Part shown: in pieces, positions 54,760-64,000 of the stretch
How positions within the stretch are numbered: position 1 is the first letter of the stretch
How the letters are laid out: each line of letters begins with the position of its first letter
NCBI GenBank assembly: GCA_029168955.1
Contig: JAPDOI010000415.1
Span: 1 to 64,000 of the forward strand
Direction of reading: 5' to 3'
DNA: 64,000 bases
Source: Aplectana chamaeleonis
Lineage: Eukaryota; Nematoda; Chromadorea; Rhabditida; Cosmocercidae
The notes under the pieces: generated by a model
The model's input: only the letters and a program-made list of their open reading frames with translations
The model's database searches: none
Told to the model about the DNA's origin: nothing
Position numbers and translations under genes: made by a program

Positions 54760-55860
54760 TCACTGTAATGAATTCCGCGGTTGAGACTTCTTCGCGACGA
54801 ATATGCGCCATTTCGACGTCATGTTTGAGGCATTTTCTCGGAAGCCAATTTTCGGCAGCGTTCCGTTTTGTCTTTTTGCGGTAGTTTTGCATAACATCTA
54901 TAGCCTGTCCGAGTGGGGCTGTCCGCCCACGCGGTCGGCGTGCGTGCCAAGCGGCCACTAGGGAAGCCATCTTCTGGACAAGAATTCCCACTGCTGTTAA
55001 CAGCTAACTGGGATATCATTCATTATTGGTCTTACATTCCTGCTAATCCATTAACACGTCCAAGAATGTCTTCGCAATAGCCGCTCGACACGTGTACTCA
55101 TCGCGTCGGTGGACGATATAATTCGAACAGACTTTAGTTCCGCGGTTAGCTTTTCGTAGAATCTATGAATTTTCTCTAAGAGTTGAATTTAGGACAATAT
55201 TTGAATTTTTACACCCTTCTCTTTTTTAGATTGAAATCTTTAACTGCATGATGGTTTTTCTGAACTTGCGTAATAAATCAGCACAAATCACCCAGCCCCC
55301 TCTCAGCATTTGCGTCGATTCTATGTGATGGACTATTAAATAATTACAGGAGTGTTCTATCGAATCGTAAGAAAGCTGACTTACCGAGAAAAAACAGTCC
55401 CAGCGGTACCAATGCTACTTTGTCATACTTGCTAGCCACCGCAGCCGCCAGAGCAGTATACTAAGAGATTTTAATTATTTCTCTTTTTTTTACAATGAAA
55501 ACGTGAAATTTCTGAATGATAGTATATTTTGTTCATGTGATACACACACACCAAACCCTCATTTTTGAAATCAAACAAACTCACCATTTTCAGCTGCAGG
55601 TCTAGGCAAATTGAGCGTAGCGTAGTCATGGGAATAGGGCGAAACCACTTTTTGAACGAGTCGATGACATTCTGCTAAAGAGAGCGGCCTCTCTGAACTC
55701 CAACAAACCTCCAGTAGGTTCACAACATCCAATGAAGAAATTAATGTTTTTTTTTTAAATCGAAGTTGTACTAACTCACAACATCTAACATAAAAGCGCT
55801 GTTGTACAGACAGTTGAGAGATGTGATTCATCAGGGGCAGAATCACTCTGAAAAAAGTTA
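54760..55860 (-). CDS. Putative multi-exon gene, unrecognised, incomplete
   Basis: On the minus strand, candidate exons with splice-like edges are: about 55850-55783 (after TTTTTTCAG, before GTGAGTTAG), about 55685-55583 (after GTTCAG, before GTGAGTTTG; reads LAECHRLVQKVVSPYSHDYA), about 55467-55386 (after TCTCTTAG, before GTAAGTCAG; reads ALAAAVASKYDKVALVPLGL), and about 54985-54775 (after AACAG, before GTGAGAGT; reads KKTKRNAAENWLPRKCLK). Codon use looks protein-like, but phases of neighbouring exons do not fit in my hands, so boundaries or exon membership are wrong somewhere. Family unknown. Confidence 0.3.
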
Positions 55861-55919
55861 AAGGCTCTTTTTCCTGATTTCCAAATTCAGCGCACCTTCC
55901 AGAACGCCTACAGTTCACC

Positions 55920-56151
55920 TCCGCACTGCCGTTCAGTCCGCAAAGTGCACCCTGATTGCGAAATCTTGCTGCGGCGCGGTTGCGATCATCCTCAGACAAG
56001 GATGTGGGATCACCCGGGCGCCTCTGGCCTTCGGTGCCCGGGTGATCCCACCGCCCGGGTGATCCCACATCCCTGTCTGAGGATACTCGCAACCGCGCCG
56101 CAGCACGATTTCGCAATCAAGCGCACTTTGCGGACTGAACGGCAGTGCGGA
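55920..56151. mobile_element. 232-bp foldback element
   Basis: The outer arms TCCGCACTGCCGTTCAGTCC and GGACTGAACGGCAGTGCGGA are perfect inverses. Complementarity continues inward through GCAAAGTGC, TGCGAAATC, GCGGCGCGGTTGCGA and GGATGTGGGATCACCCGGGCG. The centre is GGTGCCCGGGTGATCCCACC with a repeat of GCCCGGGTGATCCC. The minus open frame over this area is a by-product of the palindrome. Confidence 0.85.
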
Positions 56152-56424
56152 AGCGAAGAATACATATCTTTCGAAAAAACTGGAAACGGATCTCATAATC
56201 GTGCTTAGCGCCTACAACAACCACCAGGTAAGGAGTTTGAGTGACATAATATTTTTCGAACTCAGCATATAGTGATGGTCTTCTGTACTTCTACGGTTTG
56301 TCGGCTGAGCATTTACTTATACATATCAATTAGAGGGTTCTGTAAATGTGGAATGGTTTTTATGGCTAAAAGTGGTCTCCTCGTTAGCAATACCACTACG
56401 CCAACTTTGAACGTTGCAGAGCCT

Positions 56425-56805
56425 TAGGCGCTATTCATACTACTCAACGCAAGCGCGGCAAGCGCGTCACGCGCTGGTGGAGCGTTGGAGCATGAATACT
56501 TTCTACGCGCGTCACGTGCGTGCCGCGCTTGTGGAGACTATGGATACCCCAGCGTTGATGTCATGACGGAGCGGAATAGAGGCTACCTTAATCTTTCCAA
56601 GCAAGCGAATTCTGTACACGCGCTCACAGTCATGGTAGCAGAGGATCGTGCTGGAATTATTTACGAAGAAACGGAGAAATTGATGATGGATTACTTAAGA
56701 AAAGAATGAAAAGGTAGTTACGGCCGTCGCCGCCATGGCGGAGCGGCCATTCACACACAAACGTCACTTGCGTGCCGCGCTGGCGTTGAGTAAAATAAAT
56801 AGCGC
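56425..56805. repeat. CAACGC/GTGACGCGC repeat element
   Basis: Begins GGCGCTATTCATACTACTCA and ends GCTGGCGTTGAGTAAAATAA; the ends are diverged inverses (GCGCTATT... / ...AATAGCGCC). It shares words with 11575-12090 and 42485-43015. It directly abuts the next TTAA element. Confidence 0.55.
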
Positions 56806-56806
56806 C

Positions 56807-57298
56807 TTAAAGGCACAGTACACCTTCAGATATGAATTTTGGGATTTGCATGTATTCGTGTAGAAGACCCCTCGTGTATAGCACGTGCCAAACGCGAGAT
56901 CTCAATTCCTCCAAATAAGCGAGATATAGGCTACCACCACAGGCCCGACCCCCTTCGCTCACCACCACAGGCCCGACCCCCTAACAGATTTCCGAGCTAG
57001 ATAGCAGCGAAATGGATGGATGAATTCCAACAAGTCGTCGTTCTTCAGTCCACTGCCAGGCTGTCTTCTTATCCTGGCTCGCTCTCGCGCAACGATTGCG
57101 AATGAAAAGAAATACAGGCCTGAGATAACTCGTCCACCAAATTTTCACCCTCAAAATCTAGGCATCCTTGAAGTGCCATAACTCTGTCCAAATGGGGTCT
57201 TGGACGATTTCAGAGAAACCACTGTGATCAGCGTGTGACTCTCTCCAAGATTAGCATGAAATCTAAAAATTAATTTTTTGGGTGTCCTGTGCCTTTAA
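56807..57298. mobile_element. TTAA MITE (AGGCACAGTACACC family)
   Basis: TTAAAGGCACAGTACACCTT to GGGTGTCCTGTGCCTTTAA, 492 bp. Same family and orientation as the copy nested at 38843-39333. Confidence 0.85.
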
Positions 57299-57844
57299 CC
57301 ACTTCGGATAACCTTTTAATCGTCGCGGTAAACGTGGGAGAACACTTATAGATGCCGTAAAACGGGGACAATTTTCTTGAGCGCCAGTATTTCAAGAAGA
57401 AAAAAAAATTAAAGTCTCAGATTAGCTCGACCCTGACTGCTATACATTCCATCCGACGGAGTCGGTTCCCGATATCCGGGTCGGATAATCCGATCGGATA
57501 TCCAAATCCGATCAGAGAACCGGGAAATCGTATAGAAAAACGGTTAAAAATGGATAATCGATCGGATCATAATCGGTTGAAAATCGGATAATTTCGGATA
57601 AAGCGGATAATTTTGGATAAAACCGCATAGAGTTGCGTTCATTTTCCTCAAATCGACAATCGCGCCCTAAAAAAAATTCTTGACCCTTTGCCCACTGTTT
57701 GTGTCTTGTTCGAACTATGAAATCTCTTTCCGTCAACGTGCACGACGCAAATGACGATGATGTGTGTCTGTGATTTACCCGCGCACGTGTAAATTGACGC
57801 ATTGTCGGCGCCAGAATTGAAATTCCGAGATCCAGAAGGTTTTT

Positions 57845-58860
57845 TCATTTACTATTCCTCTCCTCAGTTATTAGAGGGCATCGCATCAGAGGCTTAGAAA
57901 TTTCGATAACATCACATGGCTTGTACCTTAAATATTGAGCAGACAGGGTTCTAGGTCTGACTGGACGTGAAAATAGATGCAACAAATCATGTTCAAGACG
58001 TTGACAATCAGGACATTTACTGGGTACTGGCTGGTCAATCCTGTGTGCGTAGGCCTTCACGTAGGTAGAATGACCGCATCATAGACCTGCTAGGATGATT
58101 CGAGTACGCCTGGGCAGGTCAGCTTCACTATCATCGACTCGAGGAGGCACACCGTCATATATGGGATTCAGCTGAGCAGCAGACAAGTATTCTGTCACGA
58201 AACATGTATGCTCAGCCATCTGCAGTCCTCTACGCGAGAGCTCGAACGTTGATGGTCAACAGCAGACAGGGTAGCATAGAGCGGTGTGCGTATGTTGCGA
58301 GGTTGGGGGACGGATGATAGGAGGAAGCGGTTGAGATGGGTCGGGTTCTTGACGATGCCAATGAGAAACTGCTGAGAGTGAAGCAGGGCTGCTTGACAGG
58401 AGCAGGACGGTTTTCTGGTGGAGATGGTGGATAGGCGTCGATTTGGGACATACTGTAACGAGCCTGAGTGCAGTTTTCTGCGCTCTCTGCAATCTGCATC
58501 AAGAGGTTTCAGACAGATGCCTAGTCCAAATGGGGGCGCCATACTTAAAACAGGCAGTACACTGGCTCTATATGTTGTACGCAGAACTTCCTTTGTGCTG
58601 CTCCAGGCGGTGCCAGCAAGGGCGCGCAGAATGTTGTTGCGTGAATTGGCTGCAGCACCACGTATACGTGTGTTCTCGTGGAAACGTAGAGAGGGATCTA
58701 GGAAGAATGTTTTACACCTACTTGTATTTGTCAAGATCCCAGTCTTCCATTCTGGGGCCGAGAATCGGAATGTGTCATCCTTCGTCACGATTCTATGAGC
58801 ACTTGTACCCGCCGCGATCTTAGGTGGATTTTTATCTGTCAAATAAGCCCATGTATACAA
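57845..58860 (-). pseudogene. Non-LTR retrotransposon 3' fragment (RT thumb and Cys-His tail)
   Basis: Reading leftward: FLDPSLRFHENTRIRGAA, NNILRALAGTAWSSTKEVL and ASVLPVLS, then in another frame LQ-like MQRAQKTALRLVTVCPKS, and finally AYAHRIDQPVPSKCPDCQRL with a following H-DLLHLF. This order (post-catalytic RT region, N-ALR block, terminal C-x2-C...H) is that of the C-terminal part of Jockey/CR1-like LINE ORF2. At least two frame changes occur between 58500 and 58060. The catalytic YADD part is absent. It could belong to the same LINE family as the PHD/endonuclease fragment at 33.5 kb, but nothing here proves it. Confidence 0.75.
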
Positions 58861-59173
58861 AACAACTTTGTATAGTGTATCAAACCTCTAGGACACTTAC
58901 TATTCATATTTTGAAAGGGGAGGGAAACTCCGGGTGTTGTGAAATTAACGAAAGGTGAAACACCGAGTAATGACGTCACCGCGGCCGGCGGAACCCAGTT
59001 CTTGGGCGATCCTTTTGTCACCCTGCCATGGGTTATATCTCCGCTTTTTTTTCGGACGCGAGCAATGAAAAAAAAAGCAGCCAAAATAATTCCTGAAGCT
59101 TGTGCTCGTACTTCTCTATGTTTCGTGCTGCGTACGTCCAGAACATTTCGCTTACGCCTCATTTTGATTGCCA

Positions 59174-59858
59174 CTCCGACACTGGCGGCGGTCTCCTACG
59201 GGAGAAAACGACCACCGTGGTCAACCACAGGAGGTGTTTTGTTGTGTGGATGACCGGACTAGAGAGAACCGGTCTCGTACAGGTCATAGAGCCGCATTGC
59301 GCGTCGCGCGCGGTACTTCGGGCGTCAGTTATGCAGTGGCAGCCGCAGCCGACGCAGGCAAGCATTTTATATGACGTCTTAAACCAAAAAACGGCCAATC
59401 AGACGTACACGTTGAACAATCGATGCAAACTCGCGCCGCATACGAGGCGCACAAGGATGGGGTGGAGAGACAATGGCCATGCATCAAAGTCCGAGAGAGC
59501 ACCAAAATCGAGCGAGGAGATCATGTGGTTTCCATCTTTGACACGACGAGGAAACAAAGAGCTATGATTGAGCTCAATCCCGAAGGCAGTTTTTGAATGT
59601 GGCAGACAAGTAGCCATGCGTGCTATTTTTAAGCTTCAAGAAAAGTAATCACGGAAAGCCGAATGATTTGGCTCAGACTCTTCCTTAAAGCCGTATTTGA
59701 AATTCCCTCCAAAATGAGATTCCGTTCAACTGCTGTACACGGTTCGTTCTCCTACGGGAGACAGATAGGACTCCTACATGTGGCAAACAGGAGTCCTATA
59801 GCTGATGAGGCTAGGACTCCCAGCCGACTCCCGTAGGAGACCGCTGCCAGTGTCGGAG
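59174..59858. mobile_element. Inverted-repeat element, 685 bp
   Basis: CTCCGACACTGGCGGCGGTC plus TCCTACGGGAG at the left is mirrored by CTCCCGTAGGA plus GACCGCTGCCAGTGTCGGAG at the right. Inner copies of TCTCCTACGGGAGA (59744) and AGGAGTCCTA palindromes are present. It lies within the 2.9-kb TIR element. Confidence 0.7.
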
Positions 59859-60333
59859 CACGAATGCGCTGTGCGATTGATGCAGCCATACCAGTCAAAG
59901 ATCTCCAATCATGTTTTGTTTTATGGTCACCACGATAATTTGTTGTATTTTTTCAATCTGAAGGTTTGCTAGTACCGGTCCAACTGCTCATGTCGACTAT
60001 TGCTTTAAAATAACCCCAAACCGGTGATTCGCTTGTTTCTACAAATAATATATGAAGATTACATTTGGTTTTGGAATGGTATTTGCTTTAATACATGGAG
60101 TTGAATCCTCGGTACTACTGAAAATTTTTCTTATCCGTTTTTTCATCCCAATCACACGGGGATCCGATCTTATCCGATCGGATACTCGATAACCGATCCG
60201 GTCGAAAATTCTCGTTTCGGATAGGATCCGTTATCCGAATTTCTCGTTTGGGCCAGTCCGAACAGTCGGTTTCGCAAAATCGGCAATATCCAAAAATCTA
60301 ATACGACGCGATTTTGGCCATCGGAGGGAATGT

Positions 60334-61594
60334 ATACTGACCGCCTGCCCATCGAAATCCGAGATGTTTCTTCGGATGCTCGTCGTCAGTTGCGCGTGAA
60401 AGGTATGTTGGAATAGGGAATTGGCTCCAGTCTAAAATAAACTCCTAGAAGGTAAGCAGAAGAGCACAGAATAGGCATTGAAGTGATTTTTTATATAGAA
60501 GGTGAATTAATAAAAAAACAAAATAAGTAATGGATAAGATCAATATCGACTTCTTGTTTACATAAATTTCTTTTAACTTATTTGTTTTTTTGGAAAACCT
60601 TATAAAACTGAAAGTAGCAAAATGCGAGTACACTGCAACAGTGGTTCACCCTCTGTCTCAGTTGTGAATCGCAAACCAATAGGATGTTTTCTCAATAACT
60701 GCCACCAGCTTGGAATCCATTCAAACGGCGGGGTCGCCGCGAAACACCTGCCTCTCACAACGAAAACCCCTCCTGCATTCTTCGAGCGCTTTAAGAAGTT
60801 CAGCTGTGCTTGCCCCATTCATCACTAACAAATTTGTTTGGAAGAGCTCAGACGAATACAGTTGTCAGGAGCAAGTCAATAGGATGTCACCTCGAAATCA
60901 AACCGGAAGGACCCTCTAAAGAAGGAAATGTCGAGGAACATGCCTTTCATCTCGAAGCACCGGTTCACCATCTCGAGAATCCTTTCTGCTGCGACCAACG
61001 TATTCGACTTTACACCGGTCCGCATTCCATTGATTTGCAGTAAACAACCAGCTTCCTCCGGAAATGTTTAGGCAATGCCAATTTTCAATAGAAGGTCTAT
61101 GTATACTCTGAAAATAGGTCAAGGGCCAACCCCTGCCTATCAAGGCAATGGTGGGACTATCGCCAGCTAGTTTCGCTTAGATTACCGCTCCTAGTGCCCT
61201 CGTCGGGCGACCGTGTACTTTTGTGGTCTCCGCGTGCGGATCGCAGCCATCTGGCTGGCAAATAGCGGTACTAGGAAAAAAGGATCACGCGAGCGAACGG
61301 ATCACTGACAACTGGCGTGCGGATCGCTGACTAAACGCAGGCAGATCGATGTCTACTGCGGGCGGAACGCTGACCACTGGCGGGGTGAGTGTAAGTCCAC
61401 CCGCTAAAGGGCAGCGATCCGTCCACAACTCTTGTCGGAGGTTGATGTCATCTTGGAACACGCCTCCAGCTGACGTCGGAAAGGCAGGATTGACGCGGGA
61501 CAATGCTCTACCACTACGAAATACTTTTCTGTCATCCTGAAACCCAATTCTGATTAAATATAACGCTTTTGGTTGCCACTTGGTTCACACTCTA
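60334..61594. other. Repeat-like, no gene seen
   Basis: 60640-61020 contains diverged copies of the short words also seen at 1005-1050 and 3815-4440 (AATAGGATGTCACCTCG, CGCGAAACACCTGCC). 61190-61400 repeats GCGGATCGC/GGATCACTGAC words. Confidence 0.35.
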
Positions 61595-62082
61595 TTAAAG
61601 GCACAGTCCAATCTCAGAATCGCTTTCGAGTTTTATAACGTGTCTTGGAGAATATTTCTCGCTGATTACAACGGTCTGTCCAAAATCGCCCAGAACCCAC
61701 TGTAAACGGAGTTATGGCCCCTCAAATGTTGTGAATTGGAACTGCGAGAATTTCATGGACGAGTTGTCTCGGGATTGTTTTTCCTTGTCATTCGCCGTCA
61801 TCGCACTGGAGCAGACTGCATTATAAAGATATACGGATAAGAAATGGAAGAACATAGATTTTGAACAAAATCCATGTCGTGTCTCGTCCCTACAGAGCTC
61901 GGAAGCTCTGCAGTGGGCGGAGCGAATGGGTGCTGATTCGGGGAGGGGAGGCGGGGGCAGCAAGTGCTCGATTTTTCTCGCTTATTCTGAAGAGTTGAGA
62001 ATCCGCGTTTAGCAGGGTTGCTATAAACAGCGGCAGGAGCATGATATCAAATTTTACCCACGAGCTTGGACTGTGCCTTTAA
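61595..62082. mobile_element. TTAA MITE (AGGCACAGTCCAA family)
   Basis: TTAAAGGCACAGTCCAATCT to GCTTGGACTGTGCCTTTAA, 488 bp, TTAA on both sides. The second copy (5804-6280) is inverted relative to this one. Confidence 0.85.
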
Positions 62083-62250
62083 GAGTTGATAAGAAGATGC
62101 CATTTTTTTCGAAAGCGCTTCGGCGATTCCGGTCGTCATTAGCATTTTCATTAGCATCATCATTTTGCTTCCAGTAGGCACCTTCAAAAGAGCAGGATTT
62201 TTGGCGGAACACAAGTCTGTCAACTCAGAACACCTACTTGTTGCCCCTAA

Positions 62251-62635
62251 GGCCTATGGTATACTTTTTCGACACATGCTCGCTGTCCCTGAACGCAGCG
62301 GAAGCGACGGAGTGTAGCAGAATGATACCAGAGACGGGTAACTCCGGTACTCTGAGTGTATGATACACTTCTGAGACAGCAACCGCATGACGCAGAGCTC
62401 CGATTCTTCAAATCTGTCGCTGTCTTAGTGCGCTGCACAGCGACGAAAGACAGTTGCACCGCGAGGCTCCGGCACGTTTGCAGTATGCTAGCCTTTCGAG
62501 GCACGTCCCTGCGACGGGCGCGCGACGACTGTTCTTACGACGGTACTATGCCATTGCTTCGATGCTGTTCCGGCCACTAATTGTGCCAAATGACATGCCT
62601 GTCGCTGATCACAGCGATGAAGTATACCAAAGGCC
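62251..62635. mobile_element. PIF/Harbinger-like MITE, 385 bp, TAA target site
   Basis: GGCCTATGGTATACTT at the left and AAGTATACCAAAGGCC at the right, flanked by TAA (62248-62250 and 62636-62638). No coding sequence. Confidence 0.65.
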
Positions 62636-62859
62636 TAAATGTAGTCACCTTCTGCTTCAGAGTAAGATTGACTCTTTTCCTCCGCGTGCGTGTGCGTAAC
62701 GAGGAGTAGGACAGCGAGAGAGTGTGGTGAGGAGGAGGATCAGCGCAGCAAATGGGCCCTAATAAATTCGGCTCCGAAACGGATGGTACAAAAGCAACAA
62801 CCTCAATAGCATGCAAAGGTTCATTTCGAGAAATTGCGGAAAAAATGTTTTTTCAGTCC

Positions 62860-63184
62860 TTATATTGGTCCAGTCTCGTAGGGGTAGGTGACGCATTCGT
62901 GACATTCGCATCTGTTTTGTCCTTCATGTAAAATGCATTTTCCGTATCCGCATTGCTGGAAGATATAATTAGAGTAATCCTTATTCCAAAAAAAATGTGT
63001 TGATTGAGGTCTCTTGAACACTCTCGTCAAAGAAGCAGCTGCTATAGCATAGACTCCTTATAATGGGAGCCAGAACTTCATTTCCAATGTTGGCGCACAC
63101 CAAATTCTTCTGGACGTAGGAAGGAGGACGCTGGCTCATGACAACGCTCAAGAGTGCCGCGAGGCACAGCGCAAGACGTTTCAT
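62860..63184 (-). CDS. ASABF/ABF-type defensin (secreted antimicrobial peptide), two exons
   Basis: Exon 1 runs 63184 to 63020 (55 codons) and exon 2 runs 62955 to 62860 (31 codons plus TAA), with a 64-bp intron ending in CTTCCAG; the junction is phase 0. The start is the ATG opening a clear signal peptide (MKRLALCLAALLSVVMS). The mature part has eight cysteines: a C-x3-C pair (LCYSSC) in the helix, then QCGYGKC (the G-x-C gamma-core), and CECHEC near the end, i.e. the CS-alpha-beta pattern with the extra fourth disulfide typical of nematode ASABF/ABF peptides. The family acts outside the cell against bacteria by damaging membranes. Total 86 residues, normal for the family although the C-terminal tail is short. 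No close neighbour of the same family lies in the window. Confidence 0.88.
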
Positions 63185-64000
63185 ACTCTGGAATTGGGGA
63201 CAACCAGTTTAGGAAGTGATCAGAAATTATAGGACAACGAAAACCCTTCTAAATACGAATAACTTCAAAGTAGGAGAGATGTGAGTGTGATAGGAAATGT
63301 GCGTGGGCTACCGAGCGCGGCCCACTGGCCCAGCACTGGCTAGATTTCACCTTACCCTCAACGGAGAATGATCGGAAGCTTTGAGCTAACACATGGAGTA
63401 AGGGTGCTCTAGAAACACGGCAAGACTGATGACCAAGTAATGATTATGCGATCTGGCACCTTGCTTATATTGGGTTGCCCCCAGACTGGAGAGAGTAGAC
63501 TATGGTCAAATGACAAACGCAGAAAATGATCACCATGGATGAGAGATTACTGGAAATTGATAGAGGTTAGGATTCAGCTGATACTTAAAATGCGCGTGAA
63601 TAAAATATGATCACCAGATGAGTGTTGATCAAGAATGGGATTCACCAGTTACAGCTTTCAAAACACCAGTGTTCAAATTCGAATCGTTAATTGTAATATC
63701 GATTCCAGATTGGTTGCCAGTTGCAATGTTCATCAGGGGTGGCGTGCAGAGAGCAGCTCCGCGGCCTACGCGCAAAGCGTGGGTCAGAGGTGACTCAAAA
63801 CACGTGCCGTACTCATCGCGTTGAGACGCAACCTCACTGCGCACGGCGACATCCCCGCATAAGGCCTTAGTTATACACAAGCGGAATGAAAACGTCCCGC
63901 GATGACATTGCCGCCGCTTGCTGCATGGTTCAGGGACTCGTCTGCAATGTTGCGTCTTTGACGTCTTTGACGCAATATCACAGACTAAAAATTCCCGGGC
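63185..64000. other. Upstream of the defensin gene; repeat at the window edge
   Basis: 63185-63880 has no exon I can support and would include the defensin promoter; no clear TATA box or GATA cluster stands out. 63880-64000 is a diverged copy of the 31575-31690 sequence (GGAATGAAAACGTC, then the hairpin left arm), cut by the end of the window. Confidence 0.4.

Larger units (their letters stand above)
57442..60333. mobile_element. TIR element, ~2.9 kb, with near-8-bp TSD and nested LINE
   Basis: Left TATACATTCCATCCGACGG; the right CCATCGGAGGGAATGTATA is its inverse with two mismatches. Flanks are CTGACTGC (left) and CTGACCGC (right), a 7/8 duplication. Subterminal blocks of ATCCGATCGGATAA-type words occur at both ends (57470-57630 and 60160-60245). 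The interior holds a LINE reverse-transcriptase fragment and another inverted-repeat element; no transposase was recognised. Confidence 0.7.

Noticed and set aside
55571..56116. 181-codon minus-strand frame
   Set aside because: Its N-terminal half is the foldback element at 55920-56151; only the left part may hold exons.

Overview
The window looks like a repeat-rich chromosomal segment of a nematode, probably in the rhabditid/strongylid group. The evidence is a two-exon ASABF/ABF-type cysteine-stabilised defensin gene (62860-63184, minus), short introns of about 50-130 bp ending in TTTTCAG-like acceptors, and many short inverted-repeat elements with TTAA target sites like the PALTTAA families of Caenorhabditis. 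Host coding sequence is sparse. The two genes I can model with continuous reading phase are a divergent SET-domain gene (17455-19137, plus, five exons) and the defensin gene. Three weaker exon clusters lie at 16720-17192 (plus), 20950-21312 (minus) and 54760-55860 (minus).

Layout: 0-10 kb is a mosaic of DNA transposon remnants, including a complete 3.3 kb hAT-like element (4676-7976) with an 8-bp target duplication and two TTAA elements inside it. 11.3-15 kb and 40.8-44.3 kb hold two copies of one repeat segment; one copy carries a 658-bp inserted element and the other is the matching empty site. 16.7-19.2 kb is the SET-gene region. 23.97-28.0 kb is a large satellite array built from 41-42 bp units, each with a palindromic CRE (TGACGTCA), passing into a 253-bp higher-order repeat made of satellite plus a G-tract inverted-repeat element. 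30.2-30.8 kb is a mariner transposase remnant. 33.5-33.8 kb is the 5' part of a LINE (PHD finger, then the start of an endonuclease). 34.3-35.5 kb is a second 42-bp satellite.

The most interesting locus is 36.4-39.7 kb. An LTR end with a 19-nt primer-binding site complementary to a tRNA-Gly 3' end is followed by a long, nearly open reading frame carrying motifs I, II and VI of a flavivirus-type NS3 helicase. That is followed by Gag-type zinc knuckles of a BEL/Pao-like retrotransposon. The second knuckle is split by a 1184-bp hAT element, which itself contains a TTAA element. The viral-type helicase therefore occupies the place where the body of gag would be expected. It contains an in-frame stop and apparent frameshifts, so I annotate it as an old viral copy (pseudogene) and do not reconstruct it.

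The rest of the window is mostly mobile DNA: an LTR with an antisense retropepsin fragment (49.5-50.4 kb), a TA-flanked element (52.4 kb), a 232-bp foldback (55.9 kb), a LINE reverse-transcriptase 3' fragment inside a TIR element (57.4-60.3 kb), TAA-flanked PIF/Harbinger-like elements (46.0 and 62.3 kb), and the defensin gene near the right end. All assignments come from reading the sequence; no database search was run.
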